Positions 32,997-42,377 of a stretch of DNA of 64,000 nucleotides are shown here, one piece after another. Under the pieces are notes generated by a model. It was not told where the DNA came from, ran no database searches, and was given only the letters and a program-made list of their open reading frames with translations. The position numbers were made by a program, and so were the translations under genes. Each line of letters begins with the position of its first letter. Position 1 is the first letter of the stretch. Source of the stretch: Bacillus suaedaesalsae (GTDB taxonomy: Bacteria > Bacillota > Bacilli > Bacillales > SA4); contig NZ_JAFELM010000039.1 in assembly GCF_016890225.1 (NCBI RefSeq), positions 1-64,000 of the forward strand, read 5' to 3'.

Positions 32997-33029
32997 TATT
33001 TATTAAAGGAAGCATTGGGAGAGGAATTT

Positions 33030-34910
33030 ATGAAAAAATGGCTTTGGATTATATTGGGTTTTTCTTTAGTAATAACCCTACCGTCTATCTATGAAAGGCA
33101 TAGCGAAGAGAAAAGCAATAATCTATACGAGACAATTCTTCCCTATCATGAAATTGCTGAATTAATTGATGGTGGATTGAATAAAAGAACTGTCTTCGAA
33201 GAATTAAAAAATTCTGGTCTTACTTCAATCAGCTTAGAAGCAGAAACATTGAAATTGTTAGAGCAATTTGGCAAGGTATCATTACTAAACCGAGAACAAT
33301 TTCTAGAGCTAGTAATTGCTAGTAACTCCAAAATCGACTTACCAAAAGAACGTGGTACCTATGTTTTTATCAATGAAGAAGAATATTTTGATGTTGAACC
33401 ATCCATTACTAGAATATTTCCTGACATCCAACTTATCGAACATAATAATCATAATTATTATTTCATACCTGGCAATCCTGAATACATAGAAGAGTTACCA
33501 CTTGGATACTCAAGTGAGGCAATAACAGAAATAACTCGAGCAAACTTCAACTTGATACCTCGTTTTCCCGAAAATATGTATATTACTAATTCTAACGAAT
33601 TCATCTTTAAACAACTTGTGGAAATAAAAGGGCCATTAGTCACAAAACTTCTACCGTCCGGAAAAGAAATAGTTGGATATCCGGATAATATGTCTAAATG
33701 GGCAAATGAGTTTCGGAAGATTGGTTATACTATTCTTTCAACTGAATTTAATGAGCAAAAGGGGTTTACAACCTATGCCTATATGATGGATCTAAACGTA
33801 GTTAGGTTACATAGTTTAGAAATGGAGGAACGCACAGAATCGCAAATCATTGATACTGCTATTCGTGCTGTTAAAGAACGAAATATACGAGCTTTATTCT
33901 TACATTTGTATGCAGATGATTCTAACGAAAATAATTTTAAAGATAGTACACTCTTGCTTTCGAAAATAACAAAATCTATGCCTACACAATTCAACTTAGG
34001 TAATGCTTCTACTTTCCAATTAGATAATCAATCTATTTGGGAGAAAACTTTTGTTATATTCGGGATTGTAGTTTTTATCATTCTCTTTGCTAAATCTATA
34101 TTGGATAGAAGGTTAGGAATCTTAAGTGTAGGAATTACAATTTTCCTTTCAATTTTCTATTTAGTTTCAGGCATAAGCATCTTAGCTAAAATTCTTGCTC
34201 TTTTAGTTGCTATCGTAACAGCAATTTATGCATCAATACCACAAGTAGATGCTCGAAATATGATACTAAATTACGTGAGATCTATTCTTCTATCCATAAT
34301 AGGTATTTGGTTACTTGTAACATTACTATATGGAAATGAATATTTATCACATGTCGGCAGTGGGTTTAGAGGGGTAAAGCTGCTCTACACGTTACCTATC
34401 TTATTTGTCATATTCTATGTACTTACGATATATGCAAAGCAAGACCGATATAAATTGAGTAAGTTCATCCTATGGCTTAAAGCACCCGTGAAATATTGGC
34501 ACTTAATACTATTGGGTATATTAGCTATTACTGGCCTGTACTATATAAGTAGAACCGGGAACGCTGCATCCGTTAGTAGCTACGAACTTTTCTTTAGACA
34601 AAAATTAGAAGAACTTCTATATGTTCGACCTAGAACTAAGGAATTTCTTATTGGGTTTCCATTATTTTTAGTAGGTATATATCTTATTCAACATGGTAAG
34701 AAACTAGGATATATCTTACTAATTCCAGGTTCAATTGGATGGTTATCTTTCGTTAATACTTTCACCCATTTACATATTCCTTTACACATTTCTTTATTAC
34801 GAAGCCTATACAGTCTTGCGTTAGGTCTTGTAGTTGGTGGGGTATATATCTTACTATATCGAACTGGAATTTATTATTATTCTAAAGTGAAGAGGAAGGT
34901 GGAACGATGA
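33030..34910 (+). CDS. DUF5693 membrane protein of the csaB operon
   Basis: 626 aa. One N-terminal transmembrane segment, an extracellular domain (about 30-340) rich in charged residues, then about eight to nine closely packed helices up to the basic C-terminus (YYSKVKRKVER). It overlaps csaB by 4 bases (ATGA). The genetic linkage to csaB is the familiar context of this family. No catalytic motif was seen. It may be a polymerase or transporter for the pyruvylated polymer, which is only a guess. Confidence 0.8.
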   Translation: MKKWLWIILGFSLVITLPSIYERHSEEKSNNLYETILPYHEIAELIDGGLNKRTVFEELKNSGLTSISLEAETLKLLEQFGKVSLLNREQFLELVIASNSKIDLPKERGTYVFINEEEYFDVEPSITRIFPDIQLIEHNNHNYYFIPGNPEYIEELPLGYSSEAITEITRANFNLIPRFPENMYITNSNEFIFKQLVEIKGPLVTKLLPSGKEIVGYPDNMSKWANEFRKIGYTILSTEFNEQKGFTTYAYMMDLNVVRLHSLEMEERTESQIIDTAIRAVKERNIRALFLHLYADDSNENNFKDSTLLLSKITKSMPTQFNLGNASTFQLDNQSIWEKTFVIFGIVVFIILFAKSILDRRLGILSVGITIFLSIFYLVSGISILAKILALLVAIVTAIYASIPQVDARNMILNYVRSILLSIIGIWLLVTLLYGNEYLSHVGSGFRGVKLLYTLPILFVIFYVLTIYAKQDRYKLSKFILWLKAPVKYWHLILLGILAITGLYYISRTGNAASVSSYELFFRQKLEELLYVRPRTKEFLIGFPLFLVGIYLIQHGKKLGYILLIPGSIGWLSFVNTFTHLHIPLHISLLRSLYSLALGLVVGGVYILLYRTGIYYYSKVKRKVER

Positions 34911-36025
34911 AGATTCTTCTCTCAGGCTATTATGGTTTTAATAATATAGGTGACGAAGCCATTCTGTATTCTATCATTCAAGCATTAAGATATTATGACC
35001 CTACTATTGAGATAACCGTTTTATCAAATAATACTGTTTCAACGAGTAAAGAGTATGATGTAAAGGCAGTAAATAGGTGGAGTGTAAAGGAGATTTTCCT
35101 TGCCCTTCTCGAGAGTGATGGCCTAATTAGTGGAGGGGGGAGTCTTCTTCAAGATCAGACAGGCTGGAAAAGTGTTCCCTATTATACAAGTGTAATGTAT
35201 TTAGCGAACCTTTTAAGAAAACCCGTCTTTGTATATGCACAAGGGATGGGACCAATAAACAAATCAGTTAATAAGTGGGTTGTTCAAAAGGTATTAAAAC
35301 GAGTTAATCGGATAACGGTTCGAGACCAACGTTCAAAGGATTTGTTAGTAAACCTAAAGGTAAGAAAAGAAATAGACCTTGTACCAGATCCGGTCCTCGG
35401 ACTTTCACCAAGCGAACAGGAAACAGACACTTGGTTGAATCAACAAGAAATATCTAATAAGATCATAACGGTGTCTGTTAGGAACTGGACGAGTGATTAC
35501 AACTATTTAAAAAAGATCGCATTGGCTTTAGACCAATGTATTCAACAAGGGTATGAAATCATTTTCATCCCCATGCATGGTAAGCATGATGATATCACTT
35601 CAAAAAAAGTAGCGAATATGATGCATTCCACATCCCTCATTGCACCATTTGATGCATCAATACATGAAAAAATAGAAATGATTGGACGCTCAAAATTATT
35701 AGTTGGAATGCGATTACATGCATTAATTTTTGCTTCCATTACAAACACACCTTTTATTTCACTATCCTATGACCCTAAAATTGATTCTTTTACCGAACAA
35801 GCGAATCAAAAACTAGCTGGCCATGTTAGAGAGAATAATTGGAATGAACATACACTATACCAACAGATTATTGAGTTACTGAATCAAGAGTCAGAATATA
35901 AACAAAAGCTCCACTCAGCTGTGACTCCATTAAAAAATAATGCCCGTTACACAGCTAAAGAAGCAATCAACCTATTTAGTCCATCAGTAAGAGTTCCATA
36001 TAAGATAAAAAAGAGTGAAAACTAA
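34907..36025 (+). CDS. csaB: Polysaccharide pyruvyl transferase CsaB
   Basis: 372 aa. MKILLSGYYGFNNIGDEAIL and the LISGGGSLLQDQTGWKSV motif are diagnostic, with GMRLHALIFA near the C-terminus. CsaB adds the pyruvate ketal to secondary cell-wall polymer, which SLH domains recognise. Both SLH proteins in the window (25843, 27840) depend on it by this model. The ATG overlaps the upstream gene and a bidirectional terminator follows. Confidence 0.95.
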   Translation: MKILLSGYYGFNNIGDEAILYSIIQALRYYDPTIEITVLSNNTVSTSKEYDVKAVNRWSVKEIFLALLESDGLISGGGSLLQDQTGWKSVPYYTSVMYLANLLRKPVFVYAQGMGPINKSVNKWVVQKVLKRVNRITVRDQRSKDLLVNLKVRKEIDLVPDPVLGLSPSEQETDTWLNQQEISNKIITVSVRNWTSDYNYLKKIALALDQCIQQGYEIIFIPMHGKHDDITSKKVANMMHSTSLIAPFDASIHEKIEMIGRSKLLVGMRLHALIFASITNTPFISLSYDPKIDSFTEQANQKLAGHVRENNWNEHTLYQQIIELLNQESEYKQKLHSAVTPLKNNARYTAKEAINLFSPSVRVPYKIKKSEN

Positions 36026-36070
36026 AGAAGTCGTTCTCTTTAAATGACTGTTTCGAACTATTATTAATAC

Positions 36071-36117
36071 AAAAAAAAAGCAGTGGATTTCACCCCCGAA
36101 ATCACACTGCTTTTTTT
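36071..36117. terminator. Bidirectional terminator after csaB
   Basis: GCAGTGGATTTC/GAAATCACACTGC stem flanked by A-tract on one side and T-tract on the other, between convergent genes. Confidence 0.88.
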
Positions 36118-36156
36118 GAGTAAATATAGGGTGTTTACCACAAATGAGCAGTAAGT

Positions 36157-36738
36157 TTAATCTTTTCCCCCATAAATCATTTGACCCTCGGCACCATAAA
36201 CCGTTACCTCAACGGGTAATTTTACTTTATCCTTCTGGAAAGTAACATACCAAACCCACAAATTTTCCCGAACGAAAAACTTATTGGGTTGAATATTGCC
36301 TTCACTATTAATGACAATGGTTTTTGCTTCATCTTCTGCAAACCCATATATTACTGAAAAATCCTTTTGAACATTATTTTTAGCTCGCCAATCTATCGGT
36401 ACTCTGTCGCCTTTCTCCTCTTTAAACTCTTGGAAATCCAACGTTGAATTAATAATCTTTTTAAATTCAGTAAAATCTTCATTGGTAAGCACAGGAATGA
36501 TTCCCGAACTACTCTCGGCAAAAACTAACTTTGAATTAGCATCAAACAAATGGATTTTTTTGCAATCACCAAATTTCACTGAAACTTCTTCACAGACTCT
36601 TTCTTCCAAGGATAAAGCGGGTATGCTAGAACTAGCAGGAATTGTAGGTTTAACAGGACTGATAGGACGTGATGCAAATAAATAAAAGACAATCAGTAAG
36701 CATATAGATAATGCTGCTAATATTATTTTTTTACTCAT
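36157..36738 (-). CDS. Hypothetical membrane-anchored protein
   Basis: 193 aa. One N-terminal hydrophobic segment (about 4-22), then a proline-rich linker PVKPTIPASSSIPA and an extracytoplasmic domain of about 140 residues with beta character. Two Cys (CEE and CKK) are 9 residues apart and could form a disulfide. No lipobox and no family recognised. It follows mnaA by about 40 bases on the same strand. Confidence 0.75.
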   Translation of the reverse strand: MSKKIILAALSICLLIVFYLFASRPISPVKPTIPASSSIPALSLEERVCEEVSVKFGDCKKIHLFDANSKLVFAESSSGIIPVLTNEDFTEFKKIINSTLDFQEFKEEKGDRVPIDWRAKNNVQKDFSVIYGFAEDEAKTIVINSEGNIQPNKFFVRENLWVWYVTFQKDKVKLPVEVTVYGAEGQMIYGGKD

Positions 36739-36779
36739 CTCTGCTCTCCCCTATTAGTTTTTGGGGGATACCTTTAACC

Positions 36780-37925
36780 TTAAACACGAAATGGATCCAA
36801 AGGAGTATCAGTTCTCTTAAAGTAATGTAAAATGGATTGAACAATCCGACTTGATGCCTTCCCGTCTCCATAAGGATTAGATGCTTTCGCCATTTTGTTA
36901 TATTCATCCTTATCAATTAATAAAGTACTTGCCATATCATAGATCACATTCTCATCAGTACCTGCTAATTTCAGGGTGCCGGCTTCTATCCCTTCTGGTC
37001 TTTCCGTTGTATCTCTTAAAACTAGTACTGGAACACCTAGGGATGGTGCTTCCTCCTGTACCCCACCCGAGTCAGTCAAAATTAAATAAGCTCTTGAGGC
37101 AAAGTTGTGAAAGTCTAGTACATCCAGAGGTTCGATTAGATGGATTCTTTCGTCATCCCCTAGTATCTCCTCTGCAACTTCTCTAACTGCTGGATTTAAA
37201 TGAACAGGGTAGACAACTTGAATGTCATGATACTCTTGGACAAGTCGTTTAATAGCCCTAAACATATTGCGCATAGGTTCACCCAAATTTTCACGTCGAT
37301 GAGCCGTTAAAAGTATCATTCTATCACTTTCGAGCTTAGTAAGCACTTCGTGATGATAAGTGTCTGATACGGTTGTCTTTAATGCATCAATTGCAGTATT
37401 ACCTGTTATATAAATAGAACCTTCAGATTTATTTTCAGCAACTAAATTTTGAGCCGCCTTCTCAGTAGGAGCAAAATGTAAATCAGCTATTATTCCGGTT
37501 AATTGACGATTCATCTCTTCAGGGAAAGGTGAATATTTATTCCACGTACGTAAACCCGCTTCCACATGACCAACCGCGATTTGATTATAGTAGGCAGCTA
37601 AGCTTGCAACAAATGTAGTAGTCGTATCACCGTGAACCAGTACGAGATCTGGTTTAACTTCTTTCATGATTTTATCAAGGCCTTCTAAAGCTCTTACCGT
37701 TATATCAGTTAACGTCTGTCTATTCTGCATAATATTTAAATCAAAATCAGGTTCCACATTAAAAATTTCTAAGACTTGGTCTAGCATTTCCCTATGTTGC
37801 GCTGTAACAGTTACGAATGACTCAATATCTTTTGTATGTTTTTTTAATTCAAGTACTAATGGCGCCATTTTAACCGCTTCCGGTCTAGTACCGAAAATGG
37901 TCATCACTTTAATTTTATTAGTCAT
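36780..37925 (-). CDS. mnaA: UDP-GlcNAc 2-epimerase MnaA
   Basis: 381 aa. VMTIFGTRPEAVKMAPLV, VHGDTTTTFV, GHVEAGLRT, YVTGNTAIDAL-like ITGNTAIDA, LTAHRRENLG and LTDSGGVQEEAPSLG are the family motifs. It makes UDP-ManNAc, the donor for TagA. Length is typical. It is monocistronic or starts a short unit with the hypothetical gene downstream. Confidence 0.97.
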   Translation of the reverse strand: MTNKIKVMTIFGTRPEAVKMAPLVLELKKHTKDIESFVTVTAQHREMLDQVLEIFNVEPDFDLNIMQNRQTLTDITVRALEGLDKIMKEVKPDLVLVHGDTTTTFVASLAAYYNQIAVGHVEAGLRTWNKYSPFPEEMNRQLTGIIADLHFAPTEKAAQNLVAENKSEGSIYITGNTAIDALKTTVSDTYHHEVLTKLESDRMILLTAHRRENLGEPMRNMFRAIKRLVQEYHDIQVVYPVHLNPAVREVAEEILGDDERIHLIEPLDVLDFHNFASRAYLILTDSGGVQEEAPSLGVPVLVLRDTTERPEGIEAGTLKLAGTDENVIYDMASTLLIDKDEYNKMAKASNPYGDGKASSRIVQSILHYFKRTDTPLDPFRV

Positions 37926-37997
37926 TCTTCCACCTCTTAAAATTGGAATCTTATGTAAACATAATTATGTTATCATATTAGCAGCACTAGTTTCTAT

Positions 37998-39599
37998 TTA
38001 TTTATCCAAAATAACGTTTCTCTTACTTAATTCAGTTTGTAACAGTTGCATTTGTTCTTTTGTTGGATGTTTTAAGTTAAACTCCCCTAATAAAGAAAGC
38101 CCCATTGCTACACCTGCAGCATCACCAAGGACAACTAAATTAGGATACACTCTCATTGCTCTAAACGTGTAGGAATCCATATTTGCTGCATACCCTGGTA
38201 TAAGAAGATTACTAACATTAGGACTTAACAAGACATCATATGGTACATACCACGGTTCCTTAGGTCTTCCTTCTGATAGACTCTCTCCTTTTTCATAAGA
38301 ATTTGAATCAAAATTATAGTAACCCAAGCCAACCCGACGATCATAATACCTTCTATCATTACCTGTTTTACTAACAGCCTCTTTGTTCAAAGCAAAAGAC
38401 CCGTCAGGATTAGTAGAGTGGATACTTTCTCTAATGTATAGAATGTCCCCGACAACGGGCTCATGATCCTCATAGACTAGAGTAACGTTTGATAACCCAG
38501 GCAACCTTCTTAACAACTGAATAAATCCTTCACTGCTTATTTCCTTGATTGCCATCTCTCGTGCAATCTCTGGATCTAACAAGTGATTTTCTGGATAGTT
38601 CCCATTGTTATAAACCTTATCTCGCCATGATTTCCTTGCATCTACGTCATATATTAATAACATGTTCATCCACATTTCAGTTTCTTCAGATTGTTTCCAC
38701 TTACCTGTGTAACCATCCTCCCCTCCATTATAGGGCTTTATTCTAAAATACTGATTTTGGTCACTATATTTTTTAAATTCGTTATCTTCATTAATTTCAT
38801 ATCCACCCAGAATCCCAAGACTGTTTTTGTGACTATAATAAATCAAAAATGGAGCCATTTCTTTTTTCTTCTTTTGAACAGCCTCCATATTAATATTTTT
38901 GACCTTTATCATAAGTCCTGCTGCCATTTGTTTCTCATCTTTATCGATATCGCCTCTTCCCACAACACCATTGAACAAACCCGATAAGGATATGAATCTT
39001 CCTGTTTCCGATGCATCAACAAAGTGCTCAGAGTGTACTACTATTGGTCTTTCTTCATCAAAAATATATCTGCTATGCTGATCTTTTATAAGTGGAAACA
39101 CTTTAATAGAACTAATTTTATCTTTGCTACTATTTGTTTGAACTTCGGCAATATCATATTCAAACAAAATATCGATATTAGGGTGTAATTTAGTTAATTC
39201 TAATAAATAACTAGCCATATACGTTGGTGAAAACACAATGGAAGGCTCTTTCATAAACGTGTACATATTCCCACCTTGTGGATATGGATAATAGCTTGGA
39301 AGCCCTTTTGGGAGTTTGGATACTTTGTACTCTCTCACATCAAAGAGATTTTGGCCTCCTGCAGTTAATATACTCCCTAAATACCTTTCAGGAACCACGA
39401 TTAATATTGAGCTATTCCTCTTTGTCACATCCGAGGCATTTAATGCAGTTGCTACTGCTTGAAGTCCTCCTCCATATATCACTAAATCATAATGTTCCCC
39501 ATTAGTCTTACTCATTTTATGTATACAAAAATAAATGATCATAATCGATAGTAGAATAATCGAACATACTAAAATTAGATATTTTCTTCCTTTCAACAT
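37998..39599 (-). CDS. Second membrane-anchored FAD-dependent oxidoreductase
   Basis: 533 aa. A single N-terminal transmembrane segment (about 7-27), then YDLVIYGGGLQAVATALNA, a degenerate dinucleotide motif (GGGLQA), SILTAGGQNLFD and HFVDASETGRFISLSGL. Similar in plan to the protein at 22552 but only distantly related in sequence. Its C-terminus keeps LIPGYAANMDSYTFRAMRVYPN...GDAAGVAMGL. Substrate unknown; placement among wall-polymer genes suggests a role in envelope modification. Confidence 0.8.
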   Translation of the reverse strand: MLKGRKYLILVCSIILLSIMIIYFCIHKMSKTNGEHYDLVIYGGGLQAVATALNASDVTKRNSSILIVVPERYLGSILTAGGQNLFDVREYKVSKLPKGLPSYYPYPQGGNMYTFMKEPSIVFSPTYMASYLLELTKLHPNIDILFEYDIAEVQTNSSKDKISSIKVFPLIKDQHSRYIFDEERPIVVHSEHFVDASETGRFISLSGLFNGVVGRGDIDKDEKQMAAGLMIKVKNINMEAVQKKKKEMAPFLIYYSHKNSLGILGGYEINEDNEFKKYSDQNQYFRIKPYNGGEDGYTGKWKQSEETEMWMNMLLIYDVDARKSWRDKVYNNGNYPENHLLDPEIAREMAIKEISSEGFIQLLRRLPGLSNVTLVYEDHEPVVGDILYIRESIHSTNPDGSFALNKEAVSKTGNDRRYYDRRVGLGYYNFDSNSYEKGESLSEGRPKEPWYVPYDVLLSPNVSNLLIPGYAANMDSYTFRAMRVYPNLVVLGDAAGVAMGLSLLGEFNLKHPTKEQMQLLQTELSKRNVILDK

Positions 39600-39773
39600 A
39601 TAACCACCTTTAAGTTATTCTGTTTTATAACTAATCTTACCATTTTATAGGGTTTAATATCTATTTACCTTGAGGGTTGAGCTTGTCCCTAAATGAATTG
39701 ATGAATTGAATATATAAGAGTATATTAGATGTTGGGTATCTTCATTCGAAGTTATTTTGACAGGAGGGGAATT

Positions 39774-41894
39774 ATGGATAAGAAGATTAGTGTAATCATA
39801 CCTATATTTAATACTGAAGAATTTCTTCATGAAAGTATTGGTTCGGTTATCAACCAAACATATAAAAATATAGAAATTGTGATAATAGATGACGCATCAA
39901 CTCAATCATGCAAACAAGTAATTACTGAGATGACTAATAATGATAATAGAATCATTACATATGAGCTATCTGATAGACGAGGTGTCGGGGCAGCACGAAA
40001 TCTTGGAATCAATAAAGCAACTGGTGATTACATCTACTTTTTGGATAGTGATGACTATATACCAGAGACTACGCTTGAACTATTAATATCTAACATAAAG
40101 GAATCCTCTATCATTACTGGATTAACAAAAAGTATAAATAAAATGACAGCAGATGATTTGAACCTAAATGAGAAAGAAACAGTTATTGAAGAAAATTGTT
40201 TTGACCTATTCAAGAAAATGTCAGCATTACACCTTTTAATCAAAAGGGATTTTATTAAGGAAAACAATATACTCTTTTCCGAAGAGGTACAGTTTTTTTC
40301 AGATTTAGGATTTATTCTGCCTATATTGGCAGAAAAGAAGAGCATACCATATGTACCTGATAGCATCTATTATAAGCGTACAAGAAATGATCCAATAACA
40401 AACCCTTCATTAATGCAATTAGATAACGAAAAACAAATGGTCGACTTTTTAAATATTTACACCCATTTAAAAAACACCTATAAAGAAAAATCTTATGCAG
40501 ACAGATTTTTAGATCATTTGTTTTTAAATTATTATCGTCGTTCAATCATTGTGATCATGAATAGCCAAGAGAAAATTGAGCGATATTTTAACCAGCTTTT
40601 TATCTCAACTAAAAAGCTCGACTTTAAAAATATTCCTAAACAGAATCCAATTATTAATAAGGAACTAAAGGCTATTAAAAAGAATAATAAGGGCAGATTT
40701 TCATTTTTATTGAAATCACATAATTGGCTAAGCAGCCTTAAAACTGCATTATCAGGTAGAACAAAGTTACTAATTTATGTATACCAAAACTTTTTAATTA
40801 AGTTACCATTAAAAGAAAAAACCATTGTGTTTGAAAGTTTCCTTGGCAAGAATTATTCGGATAGTCCGAAAAATATTTATGAATATATGTATAAACAGAA
40901 CACGGATTATAAGTATATTTGGATCTTTAATGAAAAACGTAATATACCTGGTCCTGCAAAACAGATTAAACGTTTTAGTTTTTCATATTATTATTATTTG
41001 GCAACGGCTAAGTATTGGGTAAGTAATTCCAGACTGCCCCTTCACTTAACGAAACGTGAAGGCAATGTTTATCTCCAAACTTGGCACGGCACTCCTTTAA
41101 AAAAGTTAGTATTTGATATGAATGATATTCACTCAGCAAACCCTAACTATAAATTACACTTTTATAAGCAATCACGTAGATGGGATTACCTGATCTCAGC
41201 CAACCAATATTCTTCTGACATTTTTAGAAGTGCATTTAAGTTTGAAAAGGAAATGTTAGAATATGGATATCCAAGGAACGATGCCCTTCATTCAAAAAAT
41301 AAGGATGAGATTTCAAAAGAGATTAAACAAAACCTCGGTATTCCACTTACTAAAAAAGTAGTTCTATATGCTCCAACTTGGAGAGACGATGAGTTTTACA
41401 GTGCGGGAAAGTATAAGTTTAAGTTACGATTAAACCTTAAAAAGATGAAGGAAGAGCTAGGAGATGAATATATCATCTTATTAAGGATGCACTACTTCAT
41501 TGCTAATAATATTGAAACTGATGGTGTTGAGGATTTTGCTTATAATTTATCTAAATATAATGATATAGCTGACCTATATTTGATTTCAGATATTTTGATA
41601 ACAGATTACTCCTCAGTTTTCTTTGATTACGCTAACTTAAAAAGACCTATTCTTTTCTATACGTACGATTTAGAAAAGTACAGAGATACTCTAAGAGGCT
41701 TCTATATTAATATGGAAAATGAAGTACCCGGCCCGTTATTAATGACTTCAGATGAGGTGATTGATTCCATCAAAAATATTAATGAAGTCACAGAAAAGTA
41801 TAAATACACATATGATCAGTTCTATGAAAAGATTTGCGGATGGGAAAAAGGAAATGCAACTGAACAAGTAGTAAAACGAGTCTTTAATGTTTAA
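39774..41894 (+). CDS. GT2 glycosyltransferase fused to CDP-glycerol glycerophosphotransferase
   Basis: 706 aa. Residues 1-330 are a GT2 fold with ISVIIPIFNTEEFLHES and the DxD motif FLDSDDYIPE. Residues about 350-706 are a TagF/TagB-type phosphotransferase: VFESFLGKNYSDSPKNIYEY, LQTWHGTPLKKL (catalytic His), YAPTWRDDEF, LLRMHYFIA (second His) and ILITDYSSVFFDYA. The ATG at 39774 follows AGGAGGGG. It likely extends or decorates poly(glycerol phosphate). Monocistronic, ended by a strong hairpin. Confidence 0.9.
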   Translation: MDKKISVIIPIFNTEEFLHESIGSVINQTYKNIEIVIIDDASTQSCKQVITEMTNNDNRIITYELSDRRGVGAARNLGINKATGDYIYFLDSDDYIPETTLELLISNIKESSIITGLTKSINKMTADDLNLNEKETVIEENCFDLFKKMSALHLLIKRDFIKENNILFSEEVQFFSDLGFILPILAEKKSIPYVPDSIYYKRTRNDPITNPSLMQLDNEKQMVDFLNIYTHLKNTYKEKSYADRFLDHLFLNYYRRSIIVIMNSQEKIERYFNQLFISTKKLDFKNIPKQNPIINKELKAIKKNNKGRFSFLLKSHNWLSSLKTALSGRTKLLIYVYQNFLIKLPLKEKTIVFESFLGKNYSDSPKNIYEYMYKQNTDYKYIWIFNEKRNIPGPAKQIKRFSFSYYYYLATAKYWVSNSRLPLHLTKREGNVYLQTWHGTPLKKLVFDMNDIHSANPNYKLHFYKQSRRWDYLISANQYSSDIFRSAFKFEKEMLEYGYPRNDALHSKNKDEISKEIKQNLGIPLTKKVVLYAPTWRDDEFYSAGKYKFKLRLNLKKMKEELGDEYIILLRMHYFIANNIETDGVEDFAYNLSKYNDIADLYLISDILITDYSSVFFDYANLKRPILFYTYDLEKYRDTLRGFYINMENEVPGPLLMTSDEVIDSIKNINEVTEKYKYTYDQFYEKICGWEKGNATEQVVKRVFNV

Positions 41895-41910
41895 TTTTAC
41901 TTTATAAATA

Positions 41911-41950
41911 AGCTCAATCTCTATTAAAATATAGAGTTTGAGCTCTTTTT
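41911..41950 (+). terminator. Terminator after the GT2-TagF fusion
   Basis: AGCTCAATCTCTAT/ATAGAGTTTGAGCT stem followed by CTTTTT. Confidence 0.88.
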
Positions 41951-42007
41951 ATTATTCACATGGCGAAACAACACCATCTGATATTTTTCTCTCAATTAAA
42001 GGTATAA

Positions 42008-42030
42008 AAAAGATACAGCTACAAAAGCTG
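42008..42030 (-). terminator. Terminator overlapping the stop of the 45-aa gene
   Basis: Minus-strand TACAGCT-N4-AGCTGTA followed by TCTTTTTT. The stem includes the TAG stop codon of the small gene at 42019. Confidence 0.75.
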
Positions 42031-42156
42031 TACCAACTTCTTACCATGGTAGTTTGATTTGTATAGGTATTTCTCACCGTCAAGCCTACTAACTAAAAGA
42101 AAGTTGTACGTTAGGTACCAGAACTTATGCCATTCTCTTCTTACTGTTAGTAACAT
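42019..42156 (-). CDS. Small cationic aromatic protein (45 aa), unrecognised
   Basis: Begins MLLTVRREWHKFWYLTYNFL and ends KSNYHGKKLVQLL. It has seven Lys/Arg-rich turns, three Trp/many Tyr residues, and the short motif SRLDGEKYLY. No signal peptide; one amphipathic or membrane-surface helix is possible. GGGAGGG lies 7 bases before the ATG, and an intrinsic terminator overlaps the stop, so it is a compact free-standing gene. It is too short for ordinary gene callers. Function unknown. Confidence 0.7.
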   Translation of the reverse strand: MLLTVRREWHKFWYLTYNFLLVSRLDGEKYLYKSNYHGKKLVQLL

Positions 42157-42336
42157 AGAAAACCCTCCCAAAGGTTTTTGCGATACTATACCTTATTACA
42201 ATTTTCACATTTTTATATTTAATAAATATTAATGCTTGGTAAATTATTTATTAATATTTTGATTAGGCATAATGAAGGACATAGATTGCTATAGATATCC
42301 TTTTTATGAAACTTTCAGTTATAGGAAACAAGCAAA
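42157..42336. other. AT-rich spacer upstream of the 45-aa gene
   Basis: About 180 bases with no further ORF. It should hold the promoter of the small gene; several TAATATT-like runs occur, but no clear -35/-10 pair was fixed. Confidence 0.4.
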
Positions 42337-42364
42337 AACCACACTCAAAAAGTGTGGTTTTTTT
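42334..42364 (-). terminator. Terminator of tagGH
   Basis: AAAAACCACACT/AGTGTGGTTTTT, a perfect 12-bp stem with a 5-base loop directly after tagH. Confidence 0.9.
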
Positions 42365-42377
42365 AGGTAGCATTTTA

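Noticed and set aside
36881-37186. 101-codon ORF opposite mnaA
   Set aside because: Complement of highly conserved MnaA codons; no ribosome binding site.
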